Both the position numbers and the translations under genes were made by a program. The notes beneath the pieces were generated by a model. The model saw nothing but the letters and a program-made list of their open reading frames with translations, did not search any database and was not told where the DNA came from. Source: Saprospiraceae bacterium (lineage in GTDB: Bacteria > Bacteroidota > Bacteroidia > Chitinophagales > Saprospiraceae). From it: DNA of 64,000 bases. Position 1 is the first letter of the stretch, and each line of letters opens with the position of its first letter. Where the stretch lies: positions 183,663 to 247,662 of the forward strand of contig CATQHI010000008.1 of the NCBI GenBank assembly GCA_958295895.1, read 5' to 3'. This document shows positions 43,897 through 53,484 of this stretch, piece after piece.

Positions 43897-45777
43897 TTAC
43901 TGTTTAATAAATGTACGCACGGTCTGTAGTCCATTCTGTAGCAGGCGTAGGTGGTAGGCCCCGGCGGGCAGTGTACTGACGTCCAGTTCCACCCTCAGTT
44001 CTGCGTCGGTGGGGTCGAACTCCAGCCTGCGGACGGTGCGGCCTTTGCTGTCTATGATTATCGCCAGGACGTGTTCCCTCAGGGAACTCCGCAGCTGGAT
44101 TGTCAACTGGTTGCTAGCCGGATTGGGAAACAAGCTGACCTCTAGAAATGAGCCTAACTCCGCTGCAAACCACGTACCTGATGGGTCGTTCGCCTGAGCG
44201 GCAACTACGGCTTGTGGGGCAACTAGCGATGGACAGCCGGGATCGGCAGGGCCGAGCGTGTCTCCGGAAACTTCTGCGGCAGTGAGGGTGAGGAACACTT
44301 TATCCAGTAGGGTACTACTTTCCCGAAAGGCAAAGTCTACGGTGTTGGCCCCTTCCTCCAGTGACAGAGCAGTGGGTAGCTGGACCCACTCATAGCCTTT
44401 ACCAATGGCAAAGCCCCGCGACCACTCGTGCCACGCCCCCCCGTTAGCACGCACCCAGTAGGAATCGCTCAAGTTATTGGGCGCATTTACTCGCGCAAAG
44501 AGGTTGTAAGTACCAGAATCTACGGCCGGAAGGTCGAAACGAATCAGGTTGGCGGGTACATCCGCGGGGGGAGTGGCGGTGCTGGACTTATTACGTACGA
44601 CGACGGCCGTTCCGTTACTCGCATCCATATCCTCCTCAGCGGTCCATGCGTCTCCGACCTCGGCGCATTCCCCCTCCAACCAGAAGGTGTTGCGATCGCT
44701 GACCGTCGGTGCGGGGATAAAGGCGCAGGCATCGGCGGGGCCACCCAGGAAGCTCGGTACGATGCTGTACTTGGTGACTAGTATTTTGTCAAGTTGTATA
44801 CCGGTATCCCCGTAGGCGATGTCGATGGTATTGCGCCCCGCTTGTAGCACATTTCTTCCCACGGGGTAGCCCGCCCACTGTAGGCCCTTGCCCCGGATCC
44901 TGCTGGGCTGGCGCCACGACCACCTGCCTCCGTTGAATCGAATCCAGAAGGAGTCGCTGTTATCGTCCGGCAGGTTAGCGCGAATCCAGATACGGTACCC
45001 CCCGGAAGTAAGCTCCGGGTCATCGAACGCAAACCGGATGTAATTGCTGGGCACGTCGAGTGGGGGCTGGTACCGGCTACTGCTGCGCGTGCTGGTCACT
45101 AAGATGCCGTTGGAGGCCGCGGCGTCGCGCTCCGGCATCCAGGTGCTACCGACGGTAGCGCACTCAGCCTCAAGCCAGAATAGCCCTTTGTCTACCGGGG
45201 GCGGGATGACATCGGGGCATTCCTGCGCAGGCTCCCCGAATCCCGTCGGCCTCACGTCCGTATCGGTGAGTAAGATTTTGTCTAAGCGGGTACTGTTTTC
45301 CCGGTAGGTGAAGTCGATGGTGTTCGTACCGCCCTGGAGTAAAGTCGTAGTCAGCCGTACCCACTGGAAGCCCTGCCCGATCCGGAAGCCGTTCCTGATC
45401 TCCTGCCACGGCCCCCCGTTAATCCGTAGCCAGTACGAATCATTACCGGGGGAGGGAGCATCTACGCGCGCATACAGGGTATAGGTAGCGGTAAGCGGAG
45501 GATCCTGTACCGTAAAGCGGATCAAGTTTTCGGGGGTGGCGGCGGGGGGTGAGGCTAGTGCGACAAACTGTGTTTCCACGTACGCGCCACCTGCGGCCTC
45601 GTCGCTCACCACCTTGGTCCACCGATTACCAACGGTGGCGCACTCGGCCTCCAACCAATAAGTAGCGCCGTCCTGGCTGAGCGTGGCGCTGGATGATGCT
45701 TGTATATCCGAACCGACCGGCAGTAGAAAGAAGGACCACACTATGATGTATATACACCAGAAATTGGCAGGCTGCAT
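43897..45777 (-). CDS. Secreted protein with three tandem carbohydrate-binding-like repeats and T9SS sorting domain
   Basis: 626 residues. Signal peptide, then three repeats of about 160 residues beginning TYWLEAECATVGNRW (near 39), LFWLEAECATVGSTW (near 199) and TFWLEGECAEVGDAW (near 365). Each contains a YRLxARVxxPxxxxDSYWxRxNGGxW core and ends TLLDKILLT-like, a jelly-roll pattern of CBM6/35-type galactose-binding domains. Each repeat has exactly two cysteines, one in the AEC motif and one at its far end. The C-terminus VSLFPNPASNQLTIQL to LRLLQNGLQTVRTFIKQ is a T9SS type A sorting domain. It lies 12 bases upstream of GH92 on the same strand, likely one transcript. Confidence 0.85.
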   Translation of the reverse strand: MQPANFWCIYIIVWSFFLLPVGSDIQASSSATLSQDGATYWLEAECATVGNRWTKVVSDEAAGGAYVETQFVALASPPAATPENLIRFTVQDPPLTATYTLYARVDAPSPGNDSYWLRINGGPWQEIRNGFRIGQGFQWVRLTTTLLQGGTNTIDFTYRENSTRLDKILLTDTDVRPTGFGEPAQECPDVIPPPVDKGLFWLEAECATVGSTWMPERDAAASNGILVTSTRSSSRYQPPLDVPSNYIRFAFDDPELTSGGYRIWIRANLPDDNSDSFWIRFNGGRWSWRQPSRIRGKGLQWAGYPVGRNVLQAGRNTIDIAYGDTGIQLDKILVTKYSIVPSFLGGPADACAFIPAPTVSDRNTFWLEGECAEVGDAWTAEEDMDASNGTAVVVRNKSSTATPPADVPANLIRFDLPAVDSGTYNLFARVNAPNNLSDSYWVRANGGAWHEWSRGFAIGKGYEWVQLPTALSLEEGANTVDFAFRESSTLLDKVFLTLTAAEVSGDTLGPADPGCPSLVAPQAVVAAQANDPSGTWFAAELGSFLEVSLFPNPASNQLTIQLRSSLREHVLAIIIDSKGRTVRRLEFDPTDAELRVELDVSTLPAGAYHLRLLQNGLQTVRTFIKQ

Positions 45778-45999
45778 AATCGAACAATTGGGAAATAATC
45801 ACAAATACTTCCCTAAAGTACTGTTAGATTGGTGCAGAAGCAAATAAATATTTTCATATGAGTGATAAAACACTATTTAATTAACACAAGAAACCACTTC
45901 GGTTTCTCAGTTTGACAATTTTATGACACCTTCAAATAGTAATACTATTGACTTGCATAGTTTAACTTCTTATCTTAACAATGCATTAACCATATCACT
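45778..45999. promoter_or_regulatory. AT-rich divergent intergenic region
   Basis: 222 bases between two outward-reading genes, markedly AT-rich by eye. It contains the hairpin AGAAACC-ACTTC-GGTTTCT (45889-45907), a TTTG at 45912 and several TATTT/TAATAC words. It probably holds the promoters for the carbohydrate-binding protein and for the gene at 46000; no single box is clear. Confidence 0.4.
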
Positions 46000-46392
46000 A
46001 TGGCCCGCCAACCCCCCCTCCCCCTCCTCATGATTCTGCTCGGACTATTCGCGCTGAGCGTTGCCGGTCGGGCACAAACGGCCGATGAAGGTGTCGACAC
46101 CACAGGGCTCACCCCCGACCGGCTAGAAGTCCAACGCATCGAAGAATTGATCAAATTCGGTCCGCACTACAAAAATCCCCGGGCGGCCGGACGGATAAAG
46201 GTGCTCTACCGGACCGCTCCCGTCGCAACTAACCGGCCGAGCAGACCCCGACTCACCGGGCCGGCCTACAAGAACCAACGGCGATTGATCACCCAGGCAG
46301 ATACGGCCGTGACCAGACCGACCAAGCCTAGACTCACCGGACCGCGGTACAAGAACCGCGGGGCGAAAGCCTCTAAAGATCGACGGCTATGA
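46000..46392 (+). CDS. Small secreted basic protein with GPxYKN repeats
   Basis: 130 residues. Signal peptide MARQPPLPLLMILLGLFALSVAGRAQ. The mature part is basic and contains three copies of a G-P-x-Y-K-N motif (FGPHYKNPRA, LTGPAYKNQRR, LTGPRYKNRGA); the last two are within a repeated RPxxPRLTGPxYKN unit. No family recognised. It overlaps the next gene by four bases (ATGA), so the two products probably act together. Confidence 0.55.
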   Translation: MARQPPLPLLMILLGLFALSVAGRAQTADEGVDTTGLTPDRLEVQRIEELIKFGPHYKNPRAAGRIKVLYRTAPVATNRPSRPRLTGPAYKNQRRLITQADTAVTRPTKPRLTGPRYKNRGAKASKDRRL

Positions 46393-46994
46393 CCCTATTC
46401 ACTAAGATCAAATGGGTGCTTGGCATCATGGTGGTGTTCCTGCTGATCCTGATGACCAACCTCATCGATCGGCAAAACTTCGTGGTTGTCAAAGACTCGA
46501 TCGAGACGATCTACGCCGACCGGCTGGTCGCCCAGGACATTATTTTCGATCTCTACCAGTCCGTACTGGAAAAGGAGGTGCTGTACGCTAAGGCGGCTGA
46601 CCTGCCACCAAAGAACAGGCTAAGTACAATTGATGCCAGGGTCACACAGTCTTTGGAACTCTTTGCCACGACCAAATTAACCGAGCGGGAAAAAGTCATC
46701 TTCACGCAACTTCAACAGACGGTGGCAGATTTGCGCCGCTTAGAAACTACTGTTGTAGCGGAACAATCAGCGCCCGAGGCCATCTCCGAGCAGCTTACCG
46801 CGGTCAAAGAACAGCTCACCGCGCTGTCGGCTGTCCAACTCAGCGAGGGAAAGCAGCAACTCTTTAAGAGTCAAAAAGCGATCGGCTCGGCGGAGCTCTT
46901 TACCCAACTGGAGATTGGTGCTCTCATAGTGCTTGCCCTTGCCATTCAACTCATCTTGCTGTACACTCCGCGGGTAGCGGAGCAGGAGGTTTGA
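46389..46994 (+). CDS. Membrane protein with four-helix-bundle (4HB_MCP-like) sensor domain
   Basis: 201 residues: a short cytoplasmic start, a membrane helix (KWVLGIMVVFLLILMTNLI), an extracytoplasmic helical region of about 140 residues (DRLVAQDIIFDLYQSVLEKEVLYAKAA, LTEREKVIFTQLQQTVADLRRLET, ISEQLTAVKEQLTALSAVQL), and a second membrane helix (LEIGALIVLALAIQLILLY). The layout matches the ligand domain of chemoreceptors but no signalling domain follows. It is translationally coupled to the GPxYKN protein. Confidence 0.65.
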   Translation: MTLFTKIKWVLGIMVVFLLILMTNLIDRQNFVVVKDSIETIYADRLVAQDIIFDLYQSVLEKEVLYAKAADLPPKNRLSTIDARVTQSLELFATTKLTEREKVIFTQLQQTVADLRRLETTVVAEQSAPEAISEQLTAVKEQLTALSAVQLSEGKQQLFKSQKAIGSAELFTQLEIGALIVLALAIQLILLYTPRVAEQEV

Positions 46995-47039
46995 GGGCAT
47001 GACCGGGGTGTGCCTAGCAACCGCCGAGCGGCGAAGTGA

Positions 47040-47047
47040 TACCTTTC
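47040..47047 (+). promoter_or_regulatory. -7-like element directly before the DUF3124 gene
   Basis: TACCTTTC, one mismatch to TAnnTTTG, four bases before the ATG at 47052; would give a leaderless mRNA. Confidence 0.4.
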
Positions 47048-47051
47048 ACCC

Positions 47052-47567
47052 ATGAGCCGTGCCACCTTCATTCTTTTCTTATCCGTACTACTGGCCGCTG
47101 CCTGCGAGACCACCGAGCAGTCCGTCAGCTCCGTAGACCCCAATGACTGGGCCGCCCGCCGTGCCACCCTACCCACCGATAGTACGCTGGTGCAGGGGGC
47201 AACCTACCTACCGAGCTACTCCCAGATCTACACCGAGACCGAGCACCGGCTCTTCGACCTCACCGGCACCATCAGCATTCGCAACATTAACCTGCGTGAC
47301 ACGGTGTACATCCGGCGGGCGGCTTATTACGATACTCAGGGACAGCTGGTGCGGGACTACTTCGCGGAGCCGATCTACCTGGCGCCCATGGAAACGGTAT
47401 CCATTATCATCGATATGCGCGACCGCAAGGGCGGCACGGGGGATAACTTCTACTTTGAGTGGAGCACACCACGGGAGGTACACGAGCCACTTTTCGAGGG
47501 CGTGTATATTTCCACCTATGGCCAGCAGGGTATTTCTTTCAGCACCCGGGGGGTGCGGGTGGAATAG
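47052..47567 (+). CDS. DUF3124 lipoprotein
   Basis: 171 residues. Lipoprotein signal MSRATFILFLSVLLAAACETT with the Cys of LAAAC as the lipidation site. The body matches DUF3124: ATYLPSYSQIYTETEHRLFDLTGTISIRNINLRDTVYIRRAAYYDTQGQLVRDY and GGTGDNFYFEWSTP, ending QQGISFSTRGVRVE (conserved parts listed in order). It is a single beta-sandwich of unknown role, probably in the periplasm. The stop is four bases from the convergent yitT end. Confidence 0.85.
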   Translation: MSRATFILFLSVLLAAACETTEQSVSSVDPNDWAARRATLPTDSTLVQGATYLPSYSQIYTETEHRLFDLTGTISIRNINLRDTVYIRRAAYYDTQGQLVRDYFAEPIYLAPMETVSIIIDMRDRKGGTGDNFYFEWSTPREVHEPLFEGVYISTYGQQGISFSTRGVRVE

Positions 47568-47571
47568 AAAT

Positions 47572-48435
47572 TCAAACTACCCGCTTGCGCACCATCCCGC
47601 CCCGGACGTCATTGATGCTGGTCATGGTAATGAAGGCACCAGGGTCGATTTCCTGTACGGCCAGGGTGAGCTTGCGAATTTCCAGTCGGGTGATGACAGT
47701 ATAGAGAATATCCTGCTCCTGGGTAGCTTCATGAAAGCCGTACCCTCCCACGCCCTTGAAGATAGTTACGCCAGTGCCGATCTCCTCAATTAGCATCGTA
47801 CGGATACGCGGATGCTGGATGCTGATGATGGTCACCCCCGTGTACTCCTCCACCCCGTCGATAATGAAATCCAGCGCCTTGGAGGCCACGATATACGTAA
47901 GTAGAGAGTAAAGCGCCTGCTCCAAAGAAAGGAGCATGGCCGCAGCGCCGAAAATGACCAGGTTGATCAGGATGACCCAGTCGCTGACCTTCGTGCCTAA
48001 CCTACGACTCAGGAAGATGGCTAGAATTTCCGTACCGTCGAGCACGCTACCCCCGCGCATGGAAAGTCCGATACCGGTGCCCAGAAAGAACCCCCCGAAG
48101 ACGGCTACCAGCACACGGTCCTCCGTCAGGGACGGAAACTCGACGAGCCAGACGGCAAGGGCCAGTAGTAGAATAGCCGCGACGGTCTTGAGGGCAAATA
48201 CCCGTCCGATCACCAGCCGCGCCAGGAATAGGAACGGAATATTGACCACCACCAAAAGTAGCGCCAGCGGCCAACCCAGTGCCTCGGCGAGCAGCAAACA
48301 GATACCGGTCACCCCGCCATCGATGAAGTGAGCGGGAAGTAAAAAGCCCTTCAGGCCGAGGGCGGCCAGGACTACGCCGGCAAGGATGAAAAGGAAATCC
48401 TTGAAGTAGGAGCGGTAAGGAGGTGAGTGCGGCAT
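47572..48435 (-). CDS. YitT family membrane protein (DUF161 plus DUF2179)
   Basis: 287 residues from the ATG at 48435. Five membrane helices with LGLKGFLLPAHFIDGGVTGICLLL and GIGLSMRGGSVLDGTEILAIFLSRR, then a cytoplasmic DUF2179 domain (VTIISIQHPRIRTMLIEEIGTGVTIFKGVGGY). YitT-like proteins are common in Bacteroidota and Firmicutes; the function is unproven. It is divergent from metH across about 100 bases. Confidence 0.88.
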   Translation of the reverse strand: MPHSPPYRSYFKDFLFILAGVVLAALGLKGFLLPAHFIDGGVTGICLLLAEALGWPLALLLVVVNIPFLFLARLVIGRVFALKTVAAILLLALAVWLVEFPSLTEDRVLVAVFGGFFLGTGIGLSMRGGSVLDGTEILAIFLSRRLGTKVSDWVILINLVIFGAAAMLLSLEQALYSLLTYIVASKALDFIIDGVEEYTGVTIISIQHPRIRTMLIEEIGTGVTIFKGVGGYGFHEATQEQDILYTVITRLEIRKLTLAVQEIDPGAFITMTSINDVRGGMVRKRVV

Positions 48436-48496
48436 CGTCAGGTGTTGATAATGAACTACAAATGAGATCGTCTCTTTACTCACCAAGCCCGCCTGC

Positions 48497-48526
48497 TAAA
48501 TTTGAAGCTGAATAACGGTACCTTCG
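48497..48526 (+). promoter_or_regulatory. metH promoter region
   Basis: TAAATTTG (48497-48504) is a perfect TAnnTTTG. A second box TACCTTCG (48519-48526) lies eight bases before the ATG and would give a nearly leaderless transcript. The space is too short for a cobalamin riboswitch. Confidence 0.5.
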
Positions 48527-48534
48527 CACCCCCC

Positions 48535-51500
48535 ATGAACCGTCCCCCGCTAGCAACCCTCTTCGCCCAACGCATCCTCGTCCTCGACGGCGCCATGGGT
48601 AGCCTCATCCAGGGCTACGGACTCACCGAGGCTGACTACCGCCACGGCCACTTCGAGCACCACCCCAGCGACCTGAAGGGCAATCATGATCTGCTGGTAC
48701 TCACCCGCCCGGATGTGATTGAGGAGATCCACCGCGCCTACCTCGAAGCCGGGGCAGACATCATCGAGACCAACACCTTCAGCGGCACGGTCATCGCCCA
48801 GGAGGACTACGGTACCCAGGGTATCGTATATGAGCTGAACAAAGCCGCCGCCCAGGTAGCCCGCCGCGCCGCCGACGCCTACTCGACCGCAGAAAAGCCC
48901 CGTTACGTAGCCGGTGCCATCGGCCCCACGAACCGTACGCTCAGCATCTCGCCCGACGTCAACGACCCTGGCTACCGCGCCATCACCTTCGAAGAGCTAG
49001 CGGCGGCCTATAGGACCCAGATCGAGGGACTTACCGACGGCGGGGCCGACTGCATCCTCATCGAAACCATCTTCGATACCCTCAACGCCAAGGCGGCCAT
49101 CTTCGCCCTGCAGGAGGTGCGCGACGAGCGCGGGATCGAGCTGCCGGTCATCATCTCCGGTACCATTACGGATGCTAGTGGCCGCACCCTTTCGGGCCAG
49201 ACCGTCGAAGCCTTTTACATTTCCGTCTCTCATGCCAAACCGCTCTGTATCGGACTGAACTGTGCGCTGGGAGCAAAGGAAATGCGCACCCACCTGGCCT
49301 CGCTCGCTAAGATCGCCGAGTGCTACGTGCACGCCTACCCCAATGCCGGTCTGCCCAACGAGATGGGCGAGTACGACCAGGGAGCCGAGGAGATGCAGGC
49401 CTACATTCGGGACTTCGCCGAAAGCGGATTGGTCAATATGATCGGAGGGTGTTGTGGGACTACCCCCGCGCACATCCGGGCCATGGCGCAGGCGACGCTG
49501 CACCTGCGACCCCGCCCCCTGCCCGCCCACGCCTCCAACACCCGCCTGAGTGGACTGGAACCCCTGGAGATACGCGAGGAGACCAACTTCGTCAACGTAG
49601 GCGAACGCACCAACGTGACCGGCTCGCGCAAATTCGCCCGCCTGATCAAAACCGGCGACTACCCCACCGCCCTCGATGTAGCCCGCGAGCAGGTGGAAGG
49701 TGGCGCCCAGGTCATCGACGTGAATATGGACGAGGGCCTGCTCGACTCGAAGCAGGCCATGACGACCTTTCTGAACTTGGTCATGGCCGAGCCCGACATC
49801 GCCAAGCTGCCCGTGATGATCGACTCCTCGAAGTGGGAGGTGATCGAGGCCGGACTGCGCTGCGTACAGGGTAAGTGTGTGGTCAACTCCATCAGTATGA
49901 AGGAGGGGGAGGCGGAGTTTCTGCGGCAGGCCCGGCTTGTGAAGCGCTACGGAGCCTCGGCCGTCGTAATGGCCTTTGATGAGAAGGGGCAGGCCGATAC
50001 CATCGACCGCAAGGTCAATATCTGCGTGCGCGCCTACAAAATTCTCACCGAGCGGGCGGGCTTCGACCCCCAGGATATCATCTTCGACCCCAACATCTTC
50101 GCCGTAGCCACCGGCATTGAGGAGCATAATAACTACGGGGTCGACTTCATCGAGGCCACGCGGCGCATCAAGGAGCTGTGTCCAGGGGTGAAGGTGAGCG
50201 GCGGGGTATCGAACGTGAGTTTTTCCTTCCGTGGCAATGACGTGGTGCGCGAGGCGATGCACTCGGCCTTTCTGTACCACGCCATCCGCGCCGGTATGGA
50301 TATGGGCATTGTCAATGCCGGCCTCATTGAGGTCTACGCTGACATCCCTGAGGACCTGCTGGAGCGGGTCGAGGACGTCATCCTCAACCGCCGCGACGAC
50401 GCCACCGACCGCCTGATGGAGTTCGCCGAAGGGCTCAGGGACGTGGGTGGCCGCACCGTAGCCCGTGACCTGGGCTGGCGCGAGAGCACCGTCGAAGAGC
50501 GGCTGCGCCACAGTCTGGTGCGCGGCATCACCGAGTACATCACCGAAGATACCGAGGAGGCCCGCCAGCAGTACCCCCGCCCCCTGCACGTCATCGAGGG
50601 CCCCCTGATGGATGGTATGAACGTGGTCGGTGACCTGTTCGGCGCGGGCAAGATGTTCCTACCGCAGGTAGTGAAGAGTGCGCGGGTGATGAAGCAGGCC
50701 GTGGCTTATTTGCAGCCCTACATCGAGCTAGAGAAAGAGCAACTCGCGGAAGAAAACCCTGATGCAGTGGGCGGGGACGCAGGTGCAGCGGACTCGGGGA
50801 AGGGCAGAATTTTGCTCGCTACCGTAAAGGGCGACGTGCACGATATCGGCAAAAACATCGTCGGCGTAGTGCTGGCCTGTAACAACTACCAAATTCACGA
50901 TCTGGGTGTGATGGTGCCGGCTAACAAGATCCTTGATGAGGCGGAGCGCCTAGGCGTGGACATAATTGGACTTTCCGGCCTCATCACCCCCTCCCTCGAC
51001 GAGATGGTCAACGTAGCCGCCGAGATGGAACGGCGCGGACTAAAAACGCCACTACTAATTGGGGGGGCCACGACTAGCAAAACGCATACGGCCATCAAGA
51101 TCGAGCCAGCCTACTCCGGTCCTACGGTACACGTGCTGGACGCCAGTCGGGCCGTGGCGGTGGTCAGTGAGCTACTCAATTCTGAAGAGGACGTGCGCGT
51201 GGAGTACCGCCAAAGCATCACGGAGGAATACGAGCGGGTGCGGGTACACCGGGCCGGGCAGCAGTCGAACAAGAAGATGCTACCGATCGCGGAGGCGCGT
51301 AAGAACGGTTTGCCGCTAGACTGGGAGAACTACACGCCGCCGGTACCAACTTTCCTCGGTACGAAGGTGCTGGACAACTACCCCCTGGAGGAATTAGTCG
51401 ACTTCATCGACTGGACGCCCTTCTTCAGCAGTTGGGGACTGGCCGGGAAGTACCCCGAAATTCTAACCGACGAGGTGGTGGGTGAGCAGGCTACGCAGTT

Positions 51501-52242
51501 GTACGAAGAGGCCCAGACGATGCTTGATAAACTGGTGCGGGAAAAGTGGCTTACAGCGCGGGGGGTGGTAGGTTTTTACCCGGCTGTGGCGGAAGTGGAT
51601 ACCGATACGGTGGTGGCAGCGCACGGAGGAAGTGAGTGCCGCCTCTACCAGCTCCGGCAGCAGAGCAAGAAAGCCAAGGGACGGCCCAACCAGTCGCTGA
51701 CCGACTATATTGCCCCCCGACAGAGCGGCAAGCAGGATTACATCGGTGCCTTTGCCGTCACGGCGGGTATCGGGATCGAGGAGCACGTGAAGCGGTTCGA
51801 GGCGGCCCACGACGATTATTCGGCCATCATGCTCAAGGCGCTGGCTGACCGGCTGGCCGAAGCCTTTGCCGAGGCGTTGCACCTGCGTACGCGGCGGGAA
51901 TTCTGGGGTTACGAGCCGGAAGAGCAACTGGATAACGACGCGTTGATTGGGGAAAAGTACCGTGGTATCCGTCCTGCACCGGGCTACCCGGCCTGTCCCG
52001 AGCACACCGAGAAGGGTAAACTGTGGGAGCTACTGGACGCCGAGGCGGCTACCGGTATTACGCTCACCGAAAGCTACGCGATGTACCCTACGGCGAGTGT
52101 CAGTGGATGGTACTATAGCCACCCCGAGGCGAGCTACTTTACGGTACGTGGTATTCAACCCGATCAGGAGCGGGATTATGCGGCGCGCAAGGGCTGGGAT
52201 CCGGTTACGGCTGACCGCTGGCTGGCACCGATCCGGGGGTGA
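48535..52242 (+). CDS. metH: Cobalamin-dependent methionine synthase, full length
   Basis: 1235 residues from the ATG at 48535. Homocysteine domain (1 to about 325) with zinc cysteines in LNCALG and [12 protein letters not shown]. Methyl-H4folate domain (about 345-610) beginning [18 protein letters not shown]12 cap and binding domain (about 640-880) with His769 in [11 protein letters not shown] as the cobalt ligand. AdoMet reactivation domain (about 890-1230) with [15 protein letters not shown] and [15 protein letters not shown]. It remethylates homocysteine to methionine. The linker before the B12 domain holds [15 protein letters not shown], whose DNA (50772-50786) is a 14/15 match to the 15-bp repeat. 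Confidence 0.97.
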   Translation: MNRPPLATLFAQRILVLDGAMGSLIQGYGLTEADYRHGHFEHHPSDLKGNHDLLVLTRPDVIEEIHRAYLEAGADIIETNTFSGTVIAQEDYGTQGIVYELNKAAAQVARRAADAYSTAEKPRYVAGAIGPTNRTLSISPDVNDPGYRAITFEELAAAYRTQIEGLTDGGADCILIETIFDTLNAKAAIFALQEVRDERGIELPVIISGTITDASGRTLSGQTVEAFYISVSHAKPLCIGLNCALGAKEMRTHLASLAKIAECYVHAYPNAGLPNEMGEYDQGAEEMQAYIRDFAESGLVNMIGGCCGTTPAHIRAMAQATLHLRPRPLPAHASNTRLSGLEPLEIREETNFVNVGERTNVTGSRKFARLIKTGDYPTALDVAREQVEGGAQVIDVNMDEGLLDSKQAMTTFLNLVMAEPDIAKLPVMIDSSKWEVIEAGLRCVQGKCVVNSISMKEGEAEFLRQARLVKRYGASAVVMAFDEKGQADTIDRKVNICVRAYKILTERAGFDPQDIIFDPNIFAVATGIEEHNNYGVDFIEATRRIKELCPGVKVSGGVSNVSFSFRGNDVVREAMHSAFLYHAIRAGMDMGIVNAGLIEVYADIPEDLLERVEDVILNRRDDATDRLMEFAEGLRDVGGRTVARDLGWRESTVEERLRHSLVRGITEYITEDTEEARQQYPRPLHVIEGPLMDGMNVVGDLFGAGKMFLPQVVKSARVMKQAVAYLQPYIELEKEQLAEENPDAVGGDAGAADSGKGRILLATVKGDVHDIGKNIVGVVLACNNYQIHDLGVMVPANKILDEAERLGVDIIGLSGLITPSLDEMVNVAAEMERRGLKTPLLIGGATTSKTHTAIKIEPAYSGPTVHVLDASRAVAVVSELLNSEEDVRVEYRQSITEEYERVRVHRAGQQSNKKMLPIAEARKNGLPLDWENYTPPVPTFLGTKVLDNYPLEELVDFIDWTPFFSSWGLAGKYPEILTDEVVGEQATQLYEEAQTMLDKLVREKWLTARGVVGFYPAVAEVDTDTVVAAHGGSECRLYQLRQQSKKAKGRPNQSLTDYIAPRQSGKQDYIGAFAVTAGIGIEEHVKRFEAAHDDYSAIMLKALADRLAEAFAEALHLRTRREFWGYEPEEQLDNDALIGEKYRGIRPAPGYPACPEHTEKGKLWELLDAEAATGITLTESYAMYPTASVSGWYYSHPEASYFTVRGIQPDQERDYAARKGWDPVTADRWLAPIRG

Positions 52243-52329
52243 TTCCTTAACTCAGCGTTAAATCCGGTGGACGCATCGCGCAACCGCCCAAAAGCGCCTA
52301 CCTTAGGGGCACCCTACAAAAACCGGTCT

Positions 52330-53484
52330 ATGCTGCGTACTGCTACCCTCCTTGCTTTCCTGCTTTGTGCCCTGTCGGCCACCGCCCAGATTACGATCAC
52401 CGAGGCCTACTTCCCCGCCGCTGGCGATACCCTGCGTTACGGGGAGTCGGATAGTGCGGCGACGACTGTGAATTTACTTAGTCCCGGTCCCGACCGGCAG
52501 TGGGACTTTGGCACCCAGACCGCGGTGGACACGCAGCTACAAATCATTCGGCCCTACGACGGTAATCCAGAGTTTCCGAACGCCGATGTAATTGTGGCTA
52601 TAGATAGTGCTAACGAGGGCTACTACGCCCTCACCGATACCGCCTATGAGCTAGTGGGCATCCGCGGTATGCTTACCGATGTACTGCCGGGGTTTGAGTA
52701 CAATGCCCCCGTGACACCCGGGCGGGCGCAGCGACGTGCGCCGCTTACCTATCAGGATCGTTACGTATCCACTACCGTAAATGCTATTGCCGTAGACGTT
52801 GATAGCCTACCGGATGAGGCTGTCGATGCACTCGATGAGTTCGGCCCCCTATTGGATGGAATAGACTCCATCCGTATCGTGTCCACCAGCGCACGTACCG
52901 ATGTAGTCGATGCTTACGGTACGCTTACGATCAACGGACAGTCGTACGAGGTGCTCCGCGAGCGCCGCACCGAAACCAACAGCGCGGAGGTACTGGTCAA
53001 AACTGGAGGAATAGAGCTGCCCGTAACGGGTGTCATACTAGAACAGCAACCCGACTTAGGAGATTTTCTCGGCGAGCAGGACCCCATTATCACCTATTAC
53101 TACTGGACCAATACAGAAAAGGAAGCCGTGGCTATCGTCACCGTTGATGAGTTTGACGCGCCCATAAGCTTGCTCTTCCTCCAGGGTGACGTAACCAACT
53201 CCGTGCGCGGCCCCCAGTTGACCCAGGCCCAGGTCAGGGTGTATCCCAACCCCGCCCGCGACCTGACAACCTTCGAGGCGACCGGTCTGGCCTCCGGCAA
53301 CTACACGCTACGGGTGGTCAATATGCTCGGCCGTGAAGTAATCCGGCAGCAGCTCACGTCGGTCGACGGTCGGGTGCGTACGGAGGTGAACGTGAGTCAG
53401 CTGCCCCGCGGTCCCTACATCTACAGCATGACCAACGAGCGGGGGCGGATCCTTACGACGCGTCGGTTGCTGGTGAATCGGTAG
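52330..53484 (+). CDS. Secreted protein with C-terminal T9SS sorting domain
   Basis: 384 residues from the ATG at 52330 (signal peptide MLRTATLLAFLLCALSATAQ); TACCTTAG 24 bases before is a weak -7 box. The mature protein is acidic, mostly beta, with no recognised catalytic motif. The last 75 residues are a T9SS type A sorting domain: VRVYPNPARDLTTFEATGL, YTLRVVNMLGREVIRQQL, VNVSQLPRGPYIYSMTNERG. Surface display or release through T9SS is therefore expected. The last 32 bases overlap the convergent channel gene. Confidence 0.85.
   Translation: MLRTATLLAFLLCALSATAQITITEAYFPAAGDTLRYGESDSAATTVNLLSPGPDRQWDFGTQTAVDTQLQIIRPYDGNPEFPNADVIVAIDSANEGYYALTDTAYELVGIRGMLTDVLPGFEYNAPVTPGRAQRRAPLTYQDRYVSTTVNAIAVDVDSLPDEAVDALDEFGPLLDGIDSIRIVSTSARTDVVDAYGTLTINGQSYEVLRERRTETNSAEVLVKTGGIELPVTGVILEQQPDLGDFLGEQDPIITYYYWTNTEKEAVAIVTVDEFDAPISLLFLQGDVTNSVRGPQLTQAQVRVYPNPARDLTTFEATGLASGNYTLRVVNMLGREVIRQQLTSVDGRVRTEVNVSQLPRGPYIYSMTNERGRILTTRRLLVNR

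Noticed and set aside
48436-48534. Cobalamin riboswitch upstream of metH
   Set aside because: Only about 100 bases separate yitT and metH, a promoter fills the last 40, and no B12-box-like sequence was seen.
48997-50589. Open frame of 530 codons on the minus strand opposite metH
   Set aside because: It lies wholly inside the well-conserved metH on the other strand, has a composition typical of antisense of GC-rich codons and shows no recognisable domain.
52267-52329. Longer start of the T9SS protein containing APYKNRS, resembling the GPxYKN motif of the protein at 46000
   Set aside because: The stretch precedes a clear signal peptide and includes the promoter-like TACCTTAG; the resemblance is probably chance.
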